64,000 bases of DNA from Mesorhizobium sp. (GTDB taxonomy: Bacteria; Pseudomonadota; Alphaproteobacteria; Rhizobiales; Rhizobiaceae), in the NCBI RefSeq assembly GCF_004963255.1, contig NZ_SUGA01000021.1, positions 1 to 64,000 on the forward strand, given 5' to 3'. The notes beneath the pieces are model-generated. The model did not search any database, was not told the origin of the DNA, and saw nothing but the letters and a program-made list of their open reading frames with translations. This document shows, piece after piece, positions 52,657 through 60,577 of this stretch. Both the position numbers and the translations under genes were made by a program. Each line of letters opens with the position of its first letter. The first letter of the stretch is position 1.

Positions 52657-53841
52657 TCAGCCCTTCTTCTTGCCGCTCTTCTTCTTCGGCTTCTCCGCCT
52701 TCACCGCCTTGGCCGGCTTCTCCACCTTCACCGCCTTGGCCGGCTTCTCCACCTTCACCGCCTTGGCCGGTTTCGCAGCCTTTGCCGGCTTCGCGGCCTT
52801 CTTCGCCGGCTTTGCCGTAACCTTGGCGGAAGCCTTCTTCGCCGCCAGCTTGGCGAGCTGCCTGGTATAGTCCTTGTGCAGCGCGCCGGCGCCCCAGCCC
52901 TTGCCCTTGTTCTGCTTCGACAGCGCGTCCATGATCGCGACCAGATTGTCATCGCGGATTTTCTCGAGCTCGCGGATCGACAGGCCATGCGCCTGCTCGT
53001 CCGACTGGGTGGCGATCAGGTCGACCAGCTCGTCGTTGAATTCCGGCACGTCCATCAGCTTGGTCCAGGGCCATTTCAGGCAGGGCCCGAACTGTGCCAT
53101 GAAGTGGCGCATGCCGGCTTCGCCGCCGGCGACGCGATAGACCTGGAACATGCCCATCTGCGCCCAGCGCAGGCCGAAGGAATAGCGCATGATGTCGTCG
53201 AGTTCCTCAACGTTGCAGATGCCGTCCTTGACCAGCCACAGCGCCTCGCGCCAGGCGGCTTCGAGCAGGCGGTCGCCGACGAAGGCCTCGATCTCCTTGC
53301 GCACCACCACCGGCTTCATGCCGATCGAGGCGTAGAGCTCCTTGGCGACCTCGATCGCCTCGGGAAAAGTCTGCTCGCCGCCGACTATCTCGACCAACGG
53401 CAGAAGATAGACCGGATTGAACGGATGGCCGACCACCAGCCGCTCCGGGTGCTTCTTCATCGCCACCTGCATGTCGGTCGGCTTGATGCCGGAGGTCGAC
53501 GAGCCGACGATGGCGTTGGCCGGCGCATGCGCGTCGATCTCGGCCAGCACCTTGTGCTTGAGGTCGAGCCGCTCCGGCACGCTTTCCTGGATGAAATCGG
53601 CGTCGGCCACCGCTTCGGCGATGGTCTTGGCGAAGGTGAGCTTGCCTTCCTTGGGCAGGCCGCCGGGCAGCATCTGCTTATAGGCGCGGCGCGCGCCCTT
53701 CATCACTTCGCCCACCTTGCGTGACGCTTCCGGATCCGGATCGAAGATCGACACGTCGATGCCGTTCAAGAGCAGTCGCGCCACCCAGCCGGCGCCGATG
53801 ACGCCGCCGCCGATGGCGGCCGCCTTGTTGATGATGCTCAT
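52657..53841 (-). CDS. L-carnitine 3-dehydrogenase with lysine-rich C-terminal tail
   Basis: This 394-residue protein of the 3-hydroxyacyl-CoA dehydrogenase fold has the NAD motif AAIGGGVIGAGWVARLLLNGIDVSIFDPD, the catalytic region SSTSGIKPTDM and VGHPFNPVYLLPLVEIVGG, and the helical C-domain with FVGDRLLEAAWREALWL. The enzyme proper ends near residue 330; the last 60 or so residues are a Lys/Ala/Pro-rich tail with three KAVKVEKPA-like units, unlike ordinary carnitine dehydrogenases. Next to the BKACE gene it should oxidise carnitine to 3-dehydrocarnitine. Confidence 0.9.
   Translation of the reverse strand: MSIINKAAAIGGGVIGAGWVARLLLNGIDVSIFDPDPEASRKVGEVMKGARRAYKQMLPGGLPKEGKLTFAKTIAEAVADADFIQESVPERLDLKHKVLAEIDAHAPANAIVGSSTSGIKPTDMQVAMKKHPERLVVGHPFNPVYLLPLVEIVGGEQTFPEAIEVAKELYASIGMKPVVVRKEIEAFVGDRLLEAAWREALWLVKDGICNVEELDDIMRYSFGLRWAQMGMFQVYRVAGGEAGMRHFMAQFGPCLKWPWTKLMDVPEFNDELVDLIATQSDEQAHGLSIRELEKIRDDNLVAIMDALSKQNKGKGWGAGALHKDYTRQLAKLAAKKASAKVTAKPAKKAAKPAKAAKPAKAVKVEKPAKAVKVEKPAKAVKAEKPKKKSGKKKG
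52688..52768. repeat. Three tandem 27-bp units within the dehydrogenase tail
   Basis: The unit GGCTTCTCC(G/A)CCTTCACC plus GCCTTGGCC occurs three times head to tail and encodes the nine-residue Lys-rich repeat on the reverse strand. Units two and three are identical, so slippage could change their number between strains. Confidence 0.9.
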
Positions 53842-53843
53842 GG

Positions 53844-54470
53844 TCAGGCTCCGGTTCTTGTCTTGGCTGTATCGGGATCGGTAAGGGCGACGCGCTCACC
53901 GGCGCGGATAACCGCCGGGTCGTAGGCCTTGCGGGCGAACGCTTCGAGCACGAAGGGCCGGAAGAACTCGACCGGCAGCGTCTCGTAATCGGGGTCGAAG
54001 CTCGACTGGTCCCAGCGCTCGCAGAACTGGTCGCAGTCGCCGAAATAGGCATGCCCGGTGAAGCGGTCGCGGGCATGCCGGTTGCCGCCCAGATGATGCG
54101 CGTAATAGAGGCGCTGGAAATCGCCGTGCTTTTCCACCACCCAGGTGCATTGCTCGCGCACGAAGGGTTTTAGGATCGCGGCCGCATATTCGTCGTGGTT
54201 GTAGGGCGCATAGATGTCGCCGATGTCGTGCAGCAGAGCGCAGACGATCCAGTCGGTGTCGGCGCCATCGCGCCAAGCGCGCGTCGCCGCCTGCAGCGAA
54301 TGGCCGAGCCGGGTGATCTTGTAGCCGGAAAGCCCTTCGTCGAGCTGCACCAGTGCATCGAGCAGCCGGTCGCCGGTCTTGGCGGCGTAGTCGATCTCAT
54401 GGGCGGTCAGGAATTCGTAGTCTTCCTTGTCGCCGTCCTTCATCGCGGTGAATTTGACGGTATTAGCCAT
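53844..54470 (-). CDS. HD-domain protein of the carnitine operon (possible PhnZ/TmpB-like oxygenase)
   Basis: This 208-residue protein has an HD-type metal site: His57 (RLGHSLQAAT), His81-Asp82 (ALLHDIGD), His115 (VEKHGDF), His140 (TGHAYFGD) and Asp154 (ERWDQSS). Spacing and length fit both metal phosphohydrolases and the mixed-valent di-iron oxygenases PhnZ, TmpB and MIOX; TmpB acts on a trimethylammonium substrate. I take ATG 54470; ATG 54485, overlapping the upstream stop, is possible. It sits between the BKACE and carnitine-dehydrogenase genes, where a phosphohydrolase has no obvious task. Confidence 0.75.
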   Translation of the reverse strand: MANTVKFTAMKDGDKEDYEFLTAHEIDYAAKTGDRLLDALVQLDEGLSGYKITRLGHSLQAATRAWRDGADTDWIVCALLHDIGDIYAPYNHDEYAAAILKPFVREQCTWVVEKHGDFQRLYYAHHLGGNRHARDRFTGHAYFGDCDQFCERWDQSSFDPDYETLPVEFFRPFVLEAFARKAYDPAVIRAGERVALTDPDTAKTRTGA

Positions 54471-54484
54471 GATCAACGCCCGCA

Positions 54485-55408
54485 TTATGCCGCTGCGGCT
54501 AGGGGTGCCCGCTTGGTCAGGTTGAGCTTCTTGCGCACTTCTTCCGGCCCGAGGATACGGGCGCCGAGATTGCTGACGATGCTGGCGGCGCGCTCGACGA
54601 GCTGCGCATTGGTGGCCAGGACGCCCTTGTCGAGCCAGAGATTGTCTTCCAGCCCGACGCGGACATTGCCGCCGGCAAGCACGGCCGCCGCCGCATAGGC
54701 CATCTGGTTGCGGCCGATCGAGAAGGCCGACCAGTTCCAGGTCGAGGGCACGTTGTTGACCATCGCCATGAAGGTGTTGAGGTCGTCCGGCGCGCCCCAC
54801 GGCACGCCCATGCAGAGTTGCACCAGCGCATCCGGGTTAAGCACCTTTTCCTCGACCAGCTGCTTGGCGAACCACAGATGTCCGGTGTCGAAGGCCTCGA
54901 TCTCGGGCTTGACGCCCAGCGCCGTCATCATGCCGCCCATCGCGCGCAACATGCCGGGCGTGTTGGTCATCACATAGTCGGCCTCGGCGAAGTTCATCGT
55001 GCCGCAATCCAGCGTGCAGATCTCCGGCAGGCACTGGCGCACATGCTCCATGCGGTTGGTGGCGCCGCCCATGTCGGTGCCTTTCTCGTTGAGCGGCAGC
55101 GGCGCCTCGGGCGAGCCGAACACCATGTCGCCACCCATGCCGGCCGTGAGGTTCAGCACCACGTCGACATTGGCCTCACGGATGCGCTCGGTCACTTCGC
55201 GGTAGAGATGGACATCGCGGCGCGGCTTGCCGGTCTCGGGGTCGCGCACATGGCAGTGCACGATCGCGGCGCCCGCCTTGGCGGCGTCGATCGCCGAATC
55301 GGCGATCTGCTTGGGCGAGCGCGGCACATGCGGGCTACGGTCCTGCGTGCCGCCGGAGCCGGTCACGGCACAGGTAATGAAGACCTCACGGTTCATCGCA
55401 AGCGGCAT
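54485..55408 (-). CDS. BKACE (DUF849) family beta-keto acid cleavage enzyme, probable dehydrocarnitine cleavage
   Basis: This 307-residue TIM-barrel enzyme has the family marks AIVHCHVRDPETGKPRRD (zinc His pair), LNLTAGMGGDM, LDCGTMNF, TNTPGM and NVRVGLEDNLWLDKG. BKACE enzymes transfer the acyl part of a beta-keto acid to acetyl-CoA, giving acetoacetate. With the neighbouring carnitine dehydrogenase the likely substrate is 3-dehydrocarnitine, yielding a betainyl-CoA. ATG 55408 has GGGAGG upstream. It is the first gene of the operon and is divergent from the GlxA/CdhR-type regulator. Confidence 0.9.
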   Translation of the reverse strand: MPLAMNREVFITCAVTGSGGTQDRSPHVPRSPKQIADSAIDAAKAGAAIVHCHVRDPETGKPRRDVHLYREVTERIREANVDVVLNLTAGMGGDMVFGSPEAPLPLNEKGTDMGGATNRMEHVRQCLPEICTLDCGTMNFAEADYVMTNTPGMLRAMGGMMTALGVKPEIEAFDTGHLWFAKQLVEEKVLNPDALVQLCMGVPWGAPDDLNTFMAMVNNVPSTWNWSAFSIGRNQMAYAAAAVLAGGNVRVGLEDNLWLDKGVLATNAQLVERAASIVSNLGARILGPEEVRKKLNLTKRAPLAAAA

Positions 55409-55532
55409 CGTCTATCCTCCCAGGGTCGATCGGCCATGCGTGCCGCCAAAGCGGAAGCCTGTTGGGCTGTGCACGGGATGGCAACAGAATGACCGACTTG
55501 CCGGAAACTGTTTTGCGTTTTACGAAGATCTC

Positions 55533-56513
55533 ATGACCAAAAGCGAAAAGCCGACCATCTTTCGATCCGAACGCGAAACACTCAAGGTGACGTTCCTTGT
55601 GTTCTCGGGCTCCTCGATCATGTGCGTCGCCTCGGCGGTCGACCCGTTGCGCGCCGCAAACCGCATCTCGGGCGAGACGCTGTTCGATTTCAAGCTGGTC
55701 TCGGTCACCGGCGAGGCGCCGGTCACCACTTGCGGCCTCCCGGTGGCCGTCAGCGGCCGCTTCGATGCCGCCGAGCCGACCGACATGCTGGTCGTCGTCG
55801 CCGGCTTCGGCACGCAGAACTATGCCACCTCGGCGCTGCTTGCCGGCCTGCGGCGCGCCGCGCGCGCGGCTCGCGCCTGCGGCGGCGTCGAGGCCGGCAC
55901 CTGGCTGGTGGCGCGCGCCGGCCTGCTCGAAGGCCGCAGCGCCACCACCCATTGGGAGGATATGGAGGATTTCTCCGCCGCGTTCCCAGGCGTCGACGTG
56001 CGGCCGGACCGCTATGTCATCGACGGGCCGGTGTTCACATCCGGCGGCGCCTCGCCGACCTTCGACCTGATGCTGCACCTCGTCCGCACAAGGCTCGGCA
56101 TGGCCGCGGCGCTCGATGTCGCAAGCGTCTTCATCTATGATCAGGCGCGCGCCGCGACCGACGCGCAGCCGCTGGTCTCGCTCGGCCGGCTCGATGGCTA
56201 CGACCCCAGGCTTGCCCAGGCGATCCGGCTGATGGAAGCGCATGTCGACCAGCCGCTCACCATCGACGCCGTGGCCAAACGCGCCGGCGTCACGGCAAGG
56301 ACGCTGGAAAGCATTTTTCGCAAGTCGATCGGCGAGACGCCCGGCGCCTATTATCTGAGGCTGCGCCTCAGCGCCGCCCGCCGCCTCGTGGTCGACACGC
56401 GCATCGCCATGGCGGATATTGCCGGGCGGACCGGCTTCTCGTCCGCCGCCGCATTTTCCAGGGCATTTTCAAGAGCGTTCGGCGAGGCGCCGGTACGGCT
56501 TCGCCGAGGGTAG
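55533..56513 (+). CDS. GlxA/CdhR family transcriptional regulator
   Basis: This 326-residue regulator has an N-terminal DJ-1/PfpI-like domain (about residues 17-190: VTFLVFSGSSIMCVASAVDPLRAAN, DMLVVVAGFG, GGASPTFDLMLHLV) and a C-terminal AraC-type double HTH (about 215-325: TIDAVAKRAGVTARTLESIFRK and AMADIAGRTGFSSAAAFSRAFSR). Regulators of this type (GbdR, CdhR, SouR) control betaine and carnitine catabolism. ATG 55533 opens it 124 bases from the divergent BKACE start, and it probably activates that operon. Confidence 0.92.
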   Translation: MTKSEKPTIFRSERETLKVTFLVFSGSSIMCVASAVDPLRAANRISGETLFDFKLVSVTGEAPVTTCGLPVAVSGRFDAAEPTDMLVVVAGFGTQNYATSALLAGLRRAARAARACGGVEAGTWLVARAGLLEGRSATTHWEDMEDFSAAFPGVDVRPDRYVIDGPVFTSGGASPTFDLMLHLVRTRLGMAAALDVASVFIYDQARAATDAQPLVSLGRLDGYDPRLAQAIRLMEAHVDQPLTIDAVAKRAGVTARTLESIFRKSIGETPGAYYLRLRLSAARRLVVDTRIAMADIAGRTGFSSAAAFSRAFSRAFGEAPVRLRRG

Positions 56514-56558
56514 GGCTAAGGCGGCGGCTTGCCGCTGGCTTAAGCGGCGGTCTGCCGC

Positions 56559-56762
56559 TCAGGCGGCGCTCTTGCGCTCGCCGGCGCTGTCCATCTGCGA
56601 GCGCATCTGCTGCGCCAGACGGATTTCAAAGCGGTTGCTGACGGCGCGATCCCATTCGGTTTTCACGTCGTCGGTCGGCCGCGGCAATGCCATCAGCCGG
56701 TCGATGATCGATCCGGTCTCGCCGGACGAGAGCAGGGCGTCGATTTCGCGTTCGTGCTGCAT
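56559..56762 (-). CDS. Small conserved-type hypothetical protein, 67 aa
   Basis: This small, charged, mostly helical protein (MQHEREIDALLSSGETGS...) has no membrane segment or known motif. A strong ribosome binding site (GAAGGAGGCG) stands before the ATG, and its composition differs from random antisense frames, supporting a real gene. It lies between the regulator and xylA on its own. Function unknown. Confidence 0.7.
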   Translation of the reverse strand: MQHEREIDALLSSGETGSIIDRLMALPRPTDDVKTEWDRAVSNRFEIRLAQQMRSQMDSAGERKSAA

Positions 56763-56961
56763 ATCGGTTCGCCTCCTTCTTCTTCACCCGCCACAGGAGC
56801 CACGTTTATACGAGATCCGTGACGGCTGTTTGAAGGCAAGAACGAGGTGATTGAGGGGCAGCGCGGGGCAAAGTTTTGTCGCTTGATTCCGCCCTCGCGA
56901 ACGCAATTTTCAGGCCTGCCCCGCGTCCCGATCGCTCGGGCGCGAGGCAGCCTGCCGTTCT

Positions 56962-58287
56962 TTAGACATACCTGTTGACGATGTTCTCCAGCAGTTCCTG
57001 CCGGCCGGAGCGCGGCTGCGGCTCGATCTTCTTCTTCACCACTCGCTCGGCGATTTCCTCCAGCGTGCGCTTGCCCGAAAGCATGGCCTTGCCTTCGGCG
57101 GTGTTCCAGCCGGCATAGCGTTCGGCGAGCGGACCGGACAGCGCCTTGTCCTCGATCATCTTCGCCGCCGCCTTCAGGCCGCGCGCGCAGGCATCCATGC
57201 CGCCGATATGGCCGATCAGGAGGTCGTCCGGGTCGAGCGACTGTCGCCGGAGCTTGGCGTCGAAATTGGTGCCGCCGGTCTTGAAGCCGCCGCCCTGCAG
57301 CACCTGGTAATAGGCCAGGGCCATTTCCGGCACATTGTTGGGGAACTGGTCGGTGTCCCAGCCCGACTGATAGTCGTTGCGGTTCATGTCGATAGAGCCG
57401 AAGACGCCAAGCGCATTGGCCAGCGCCAGCTCGTGTTCGAAGGAATGGCCGGCCAGGATCGCATGGCCCTGCTCGATGTTGAGTTTGACCTCCTTCTCCA
57501 GCCCGAAGCGCTTGAGGAAGCCGTACACCGTGGCGACGTCGTAGTCGTACTGGTGTTTTGTGGGCTCCTGCGGCTTCGGCTCGATCAGGATCGTGCCCTT
57601 GAAGCCGATTTTGTGCTTGTAATCGACGACGAGGTTGAGGAAACGCCCGGCCTGTTCCTGCTCGCGGGCAAGGTCGGTGTTGAGCAGCGTCTCATAGCCC
57701 TCGCGCCCGCCCCACAGCACGTAGTTCTCGCCCTTCAGCTTCTTGGTGACGTCGATGCATTTCTTCACCGTCGCCGCAGCATAGGCGAACACATCCGGAT
57801 CGGGGTTGGTGGCCGCGCCCGACATGAAGCGGCGGTGCGAGAACAGGTTCGCCGTGCCCCAGAGCAGCTTGACGCCGGTCTTTTTCATCTTGTCGGCGAA
57901 ATAGTCGGTGATCTCGTCGAGGCGCGCCGCGCTCTCGGAGAAATCCTTGCCTTCCGGGCGCACATCGGCGTCGTGGAAGCAGAAATAGGGCGCGCCGAGC
58001 AGCGAGAACATCTCGAAGGCGACGTCGGCCTTGAGCCTGGCCAGCTCCATCGTGTCGATGCCGCCCGGCTTGGCGAACCAGGGGCGGTCGAAGGTCTGGC
58101 CGCCGAACGGGTCGCCGCCAGGCCAGGCAAAGGAATGCCAGTAGGCGACGGCGAAGCGCAGATGGTCTTCCAGCCGCTTGCCGGCCACCACCTCGTCCGG
58201 GTTGTAGAAACGATAGGCCAGCGGATTGGTCGAATCCGGTCCCTCATATTTGATCTTCTTGATGTCGCCGAAAAATCCGCTGCTCAT
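56962..58287 (-). CDS. xylA: Xylose isomerase
   Basis: This 441-residue TIM-barrel isomerase converts D-xylose to D-xylulose. Catalytic and metal blocks are FCFHDADVRPEG (His/Asp), GTILIEPKPQEPTKHQYDYD (Glu and Lys), NIEQGHAILAGHSFEHE and GSIDMNRNDYQSGWDTDQFP. ATG 58287 follows GAGAGGAAGG. xylB lies upstream on the same strand, separated by a forward-strand gene and a repeat, so the two are not a single tight operon. Confidence 0.95.
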   Translation of the reverse strand: MSSGFFGDIKKIKYEGPDSTNPLAYRFYNPDEVVAGKRLEDHLRFAVAYWHSFAWPGGDPFGGQTFDRPWFAKPGGIDTMELARLKADVAFEMFSLLGAPYFCFHDADVRPEGKDFSESAARLDEITDYFADKMKKTGVKLLWGTANLFSHRRFMSGAATNPDPDVFAYAAATVKKCIDVTKKLKGENYVLWGGREGYETLLNTDLAREQEQAGRFLNLVVDYKHKIGFKGTILIEPKPQEPTKHQYDYDVATVYGFLKRFGLEKEVKLNIEQGHAILAGHSFEHELALANALGVFGSIDMNRNDYQSGWDTDQFPNNVPEMALAYYQVLQGGGFKTGGTNFDAKLRRQSLDPDDLLIGHIGGMDACARGLKAAAKMIEDKALSGPLAERYAGWNTAEGKAMLSGKRTLEEIAERVVKKKIEPQPRSGRQELLENIVNRYV

Positions 58288-58399
58288 GGTTTCCTTCCTC
58301 TCCGGGTGCATTCGCCCGATTACCTCAGGCGTAATTGGTTTCGGTCCTTTGCGGGGCCAAAAAGGTCATGTCGAAACGATCCAACGAAGGAGCATGACC

Positions 58400-58762
58400 A
58401 TGACCGACCTCAACACGATCGCCCGCAACTACATCGCCGCCTGGAACGAGGCAGATGCCACCCGCCGCAAGGCGCTGCTCGAGGCGGCCTTCACCAGCGA
58501 TGTCAGCTATCGCGACCCGGTCATGCAGGGCGACAGCCATGACGGCATCGCGGCATTGATCGAAAGCGTGCAGCAACGCTTCGCCGGCTTCCGTTTTTCG
58601 CTGAAGGGCGAGCCGGACGGTTTCGCCGACAAGATACGCTTCTCGTGGAACCTTGGACCCGAAGGTGTCGAGTCGGTCATCGAAGGCACCGATATCGGCG
58701 TCATCGAGAACGGCCGCCTGAAGAGCGTGACCGGGTTCTTGGACAAGGTGCCGGCGCAGTGA
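58400..58762 (+). CDS. NTF2-like/SnoaL-fold protein
   Basis: This 120-residue protein has the cystatin-like NTF2 pattern: an N-terminal helix (IARNYIAAWNEADATRRKALLEAAF), VSYRDPVMQGDSHDGIAALIESV, then four beta strands. Such proteins act as small isomerases, hydrolases or binding proteins; no catalytic set stands out. ATG 58400 has GAAGGAG seven bases upstream. It is transcribed opposite to its xylA and xylB neighbours. Confidence 0.85.
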   Translation: MTDLNTIARNYIAAWNEADATRRKALLEAAFTSDVSYRDPVMQGDSHDGIAALIESVQQRFAGFRFSLKGEPDGFADKIRFSWNLGPEGVESVIEGTDIGVIENGRLKSVTGFLDKVPAQ

Positions 58763-58783
58763 GGCTAGCTGGGGAGGTGGGGT

Positions 58784-59034
58784 GCGAGGCCCCCCCCTCT
58801 GGCCTGCCGGCTCCGGCCCTTCGCTATCGCTCCGGGCGTTCGTCGTTCGGAAAGCCAAGCAATTGGCTTTCCGCCCGCTGCGCGGACCACTCCTCACCCC
58901 CCTCAAGGGGGGAGATCGGCTGTCACGCGGACCTTCGCCAACCACCAACGCCGAAAGAAAGGAGCCAGCGCCCAAGCTGCCAATCTCCCCCCTTGAGGGG
59001 GAGATGCCCGGCAGGGCAGAGAGGGGGGCCTCGC
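58784..59034. repeat. Palindromic repeat, family A, copy 3 with inner insertion
   Basis: The ends GCGAGGCCCCCCCTCTGGCC and GGGGGGCCTCGC are inverted, with the CTCCCCCCTTGAGGGGGAGAT arm and CCGGCAGGGCAGAG shared with the copies at 16140 and 22453. An extra block of about 100 bases with AGCCAAGCAATTGGCTTT hairpins is inserted in the left half. It separates convergent genes. Confidence 0.82.
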
Positions 59035-59040
59035 GCCTGC

Positions 59041-60495
59041 TCACGCAGTTACAGCCCTTATCGCCGGATAAAGTTCGCGATAGCGCTGATAAGCGTCTGC
59101 GAAGGCGCCGCCCAAGCCGATATCCGGCTCGATCGTCGCATCTGTCGCCGGCGCAGCGCACACTGCCAGCGGATCGGCGCCCGTTGCGGCAATCAACCCT
59201 AGCCGCGCCGCACCAAACGCCGCGCCGAAATCGCCGTCGGCCGGAATATCGACCGGCACCTGCAGCGCGGTGGCGATCGCCTTCAGCCAGTAGCGCGAGC
59301 GCGAGCCGCCGCCGATCGCGGTCACCCGGTTGAGCGTCGTGCCCGCCGTCTTCAGCGCTTCGAGACTGTCGCGGAAGGCAAAGGCGACGCCTTCCAGCAC
59401 CGCCTGCGTCAGCACGGCCCGGCTCGATTGATGCGCAAGCCCCGTGAAAGAGCCGCGAATGGCGGAATCATTATGCGGCGTGCGCTCGCCGGAGAGGTAA
59501 GGCAGGAAGGTGACGCCCGTCGGCGCCTTGAGCGTGTCGCCAAGCTCGCCGGTCAAGTCGCCGGCGCTTTTTCCCGTGATCTCCGACAGCCAGTTGAGCG
59601 AATCGGTGGCCGACAGGATGACGCCCATCTGATGCCATGTGTTGGGCAGCGCGTGGCAGAAGGTGTGCACCGCGCTTTCCGGATTGGGCAGGTAGGAGGC
59701 GTTGGCCGCGAACAGCACGCCCGACGTGCCGAGCGACACGAAGGCATGCCCGGCGCCGACCGTGCCCATGCCGCAGGCGGAGGCCGCATTGTCGCCGGCG
59801 CCGCCGGCAACCGGGATGCCCGACGCGATGCCCCATTTGGACGCGAGCTCGCCGCGCAAGCCGCCGGCCTTGGCCGTGCCCTCGACCAGCGACGGCATAT
59901 GCTTCTCGTCGAGCGATGTCGCCGCCAGCAACTCGGGCGCCCAGCGACGCTCGCCGACATCGAGCCATGAGGTGCCGGCCGAATCCGACATTTCCGAGAT
60001 GTGTTCGCCGGTCAGCCAGAGCCGCAGATAGTCCTTGGGCAAAAGCACCTTGGCGACCTTGGCGAAGATTGCCGGCTCGTTGGTCTTCACCCAGGCAAGC
60101 TTGGGCGCGGTGAAGCCGGGGAAGACGATGTTGCCGGTGAGCTTGCGGAAGCGCGGATCGGCATCGAGCGCCGCGGCCTCGACATGGCTGCGCGTGTCGT
60201 TCCACAGGATGCAGGGGCGCAGCACCTTGTCCGATTGATCCAGCAGGGTGGCGCCATGCATCTGGCCGGAAAGGCCGATTCCCTTGACCGCCGCCAGCTC
60301 TTTCGGATGCGAAGCCTTGAGTTCGGCAATCGCCGTCTCGCTGGCCTCGATCCAATGCGCCGGATCCTGCTCCGACCAGCCGGGATGCGGCCGCGAGACG
60401 TCGAGCGAGCCATGGCCGGCGCCGATGACTTTCTGACCGTCATCGATCAGCAGCGCCTTGACGCCCGAAGTGCCCAGGTCGAGGCCGAGATACAT
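59041..60495 (-). CDS. xylB: Xylulokinase
   Basis: This 484-residue FGGY-family kinase phosphorylates D-xylulose. Motifs are YLGLDLGTSGVKALLIDD, GLSGQMHGATLLDQSDKVLRPCILWNDTR, GGAGDNAASACGMG, the FGGY signature region VTFLPYLSGERTPHNDSAIRGSF and the ATP-site AIGGGSRSRYWLKAIA. ATG 60495 follows TGGGAGGAAATC. It acts after xylose isomerase. Confidence 0.95.
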   Translation of the reverse strand: MYLGLDLGTSGVKALLIDDGQKVIGAGHGSLDVSRPHPGWSEQDPAHWIEASETAIAELKASHPKELAAVKGIGLSGQMHGATLLDQSDKVLRPCILWNDTRSHVEAAALDADPRFRKLTGNIVFPGFTAPKLAWVKTNEPAIFAKVAKVLLPKDYLRLWLTGEHISEMSDSAGTSWLDVGERRWAPELLAATSLDEKHMPSLVEGTAKAGGLRGELASKWGIASGIPVAGGAGDNAASACGMGTVGAGHAFVSLGTSGVLFAANASYLPNPESAVHTFCHALPNTWHQMGVILSATDSLNWLSEITGKSAGDLTGELGDTLKAPTGVTFLPYLSGERTPHNDSAIRGSFTGLAHQSSRAVLTQAVLEGVAFAFRDSLEALKTAGTTLNRVTAIGGGSRSRYWLKAIATALQVPVDIPADGDFGAAFGAARLGLIAATGADPLAVCAAPATDATIEPDIGLGGAFADAYQRYRELYPAIRAVTA

Positions 60496-60577
60496 GATTT
60501 CCTCCCACTGCCATTAATTTTTTCGGATCTCGAAAAAATCTGGCTTGGCCAGTTCTTAGGACAAGATCCGCTGCGGG

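Noticed and set aside
52688..52768. 27-bp tandem units considered as a CRISPR or regulatory array
   Set aside because: The units are directly adjacent without spacers and encode an in-frame Lys-rich tail.
56907..56950. GC-rich hairpin after xylA as a rho-independent terminator
   Set aside because: The stem has a mismatch and no T-run follows on the reverse strand, so support is too weak.
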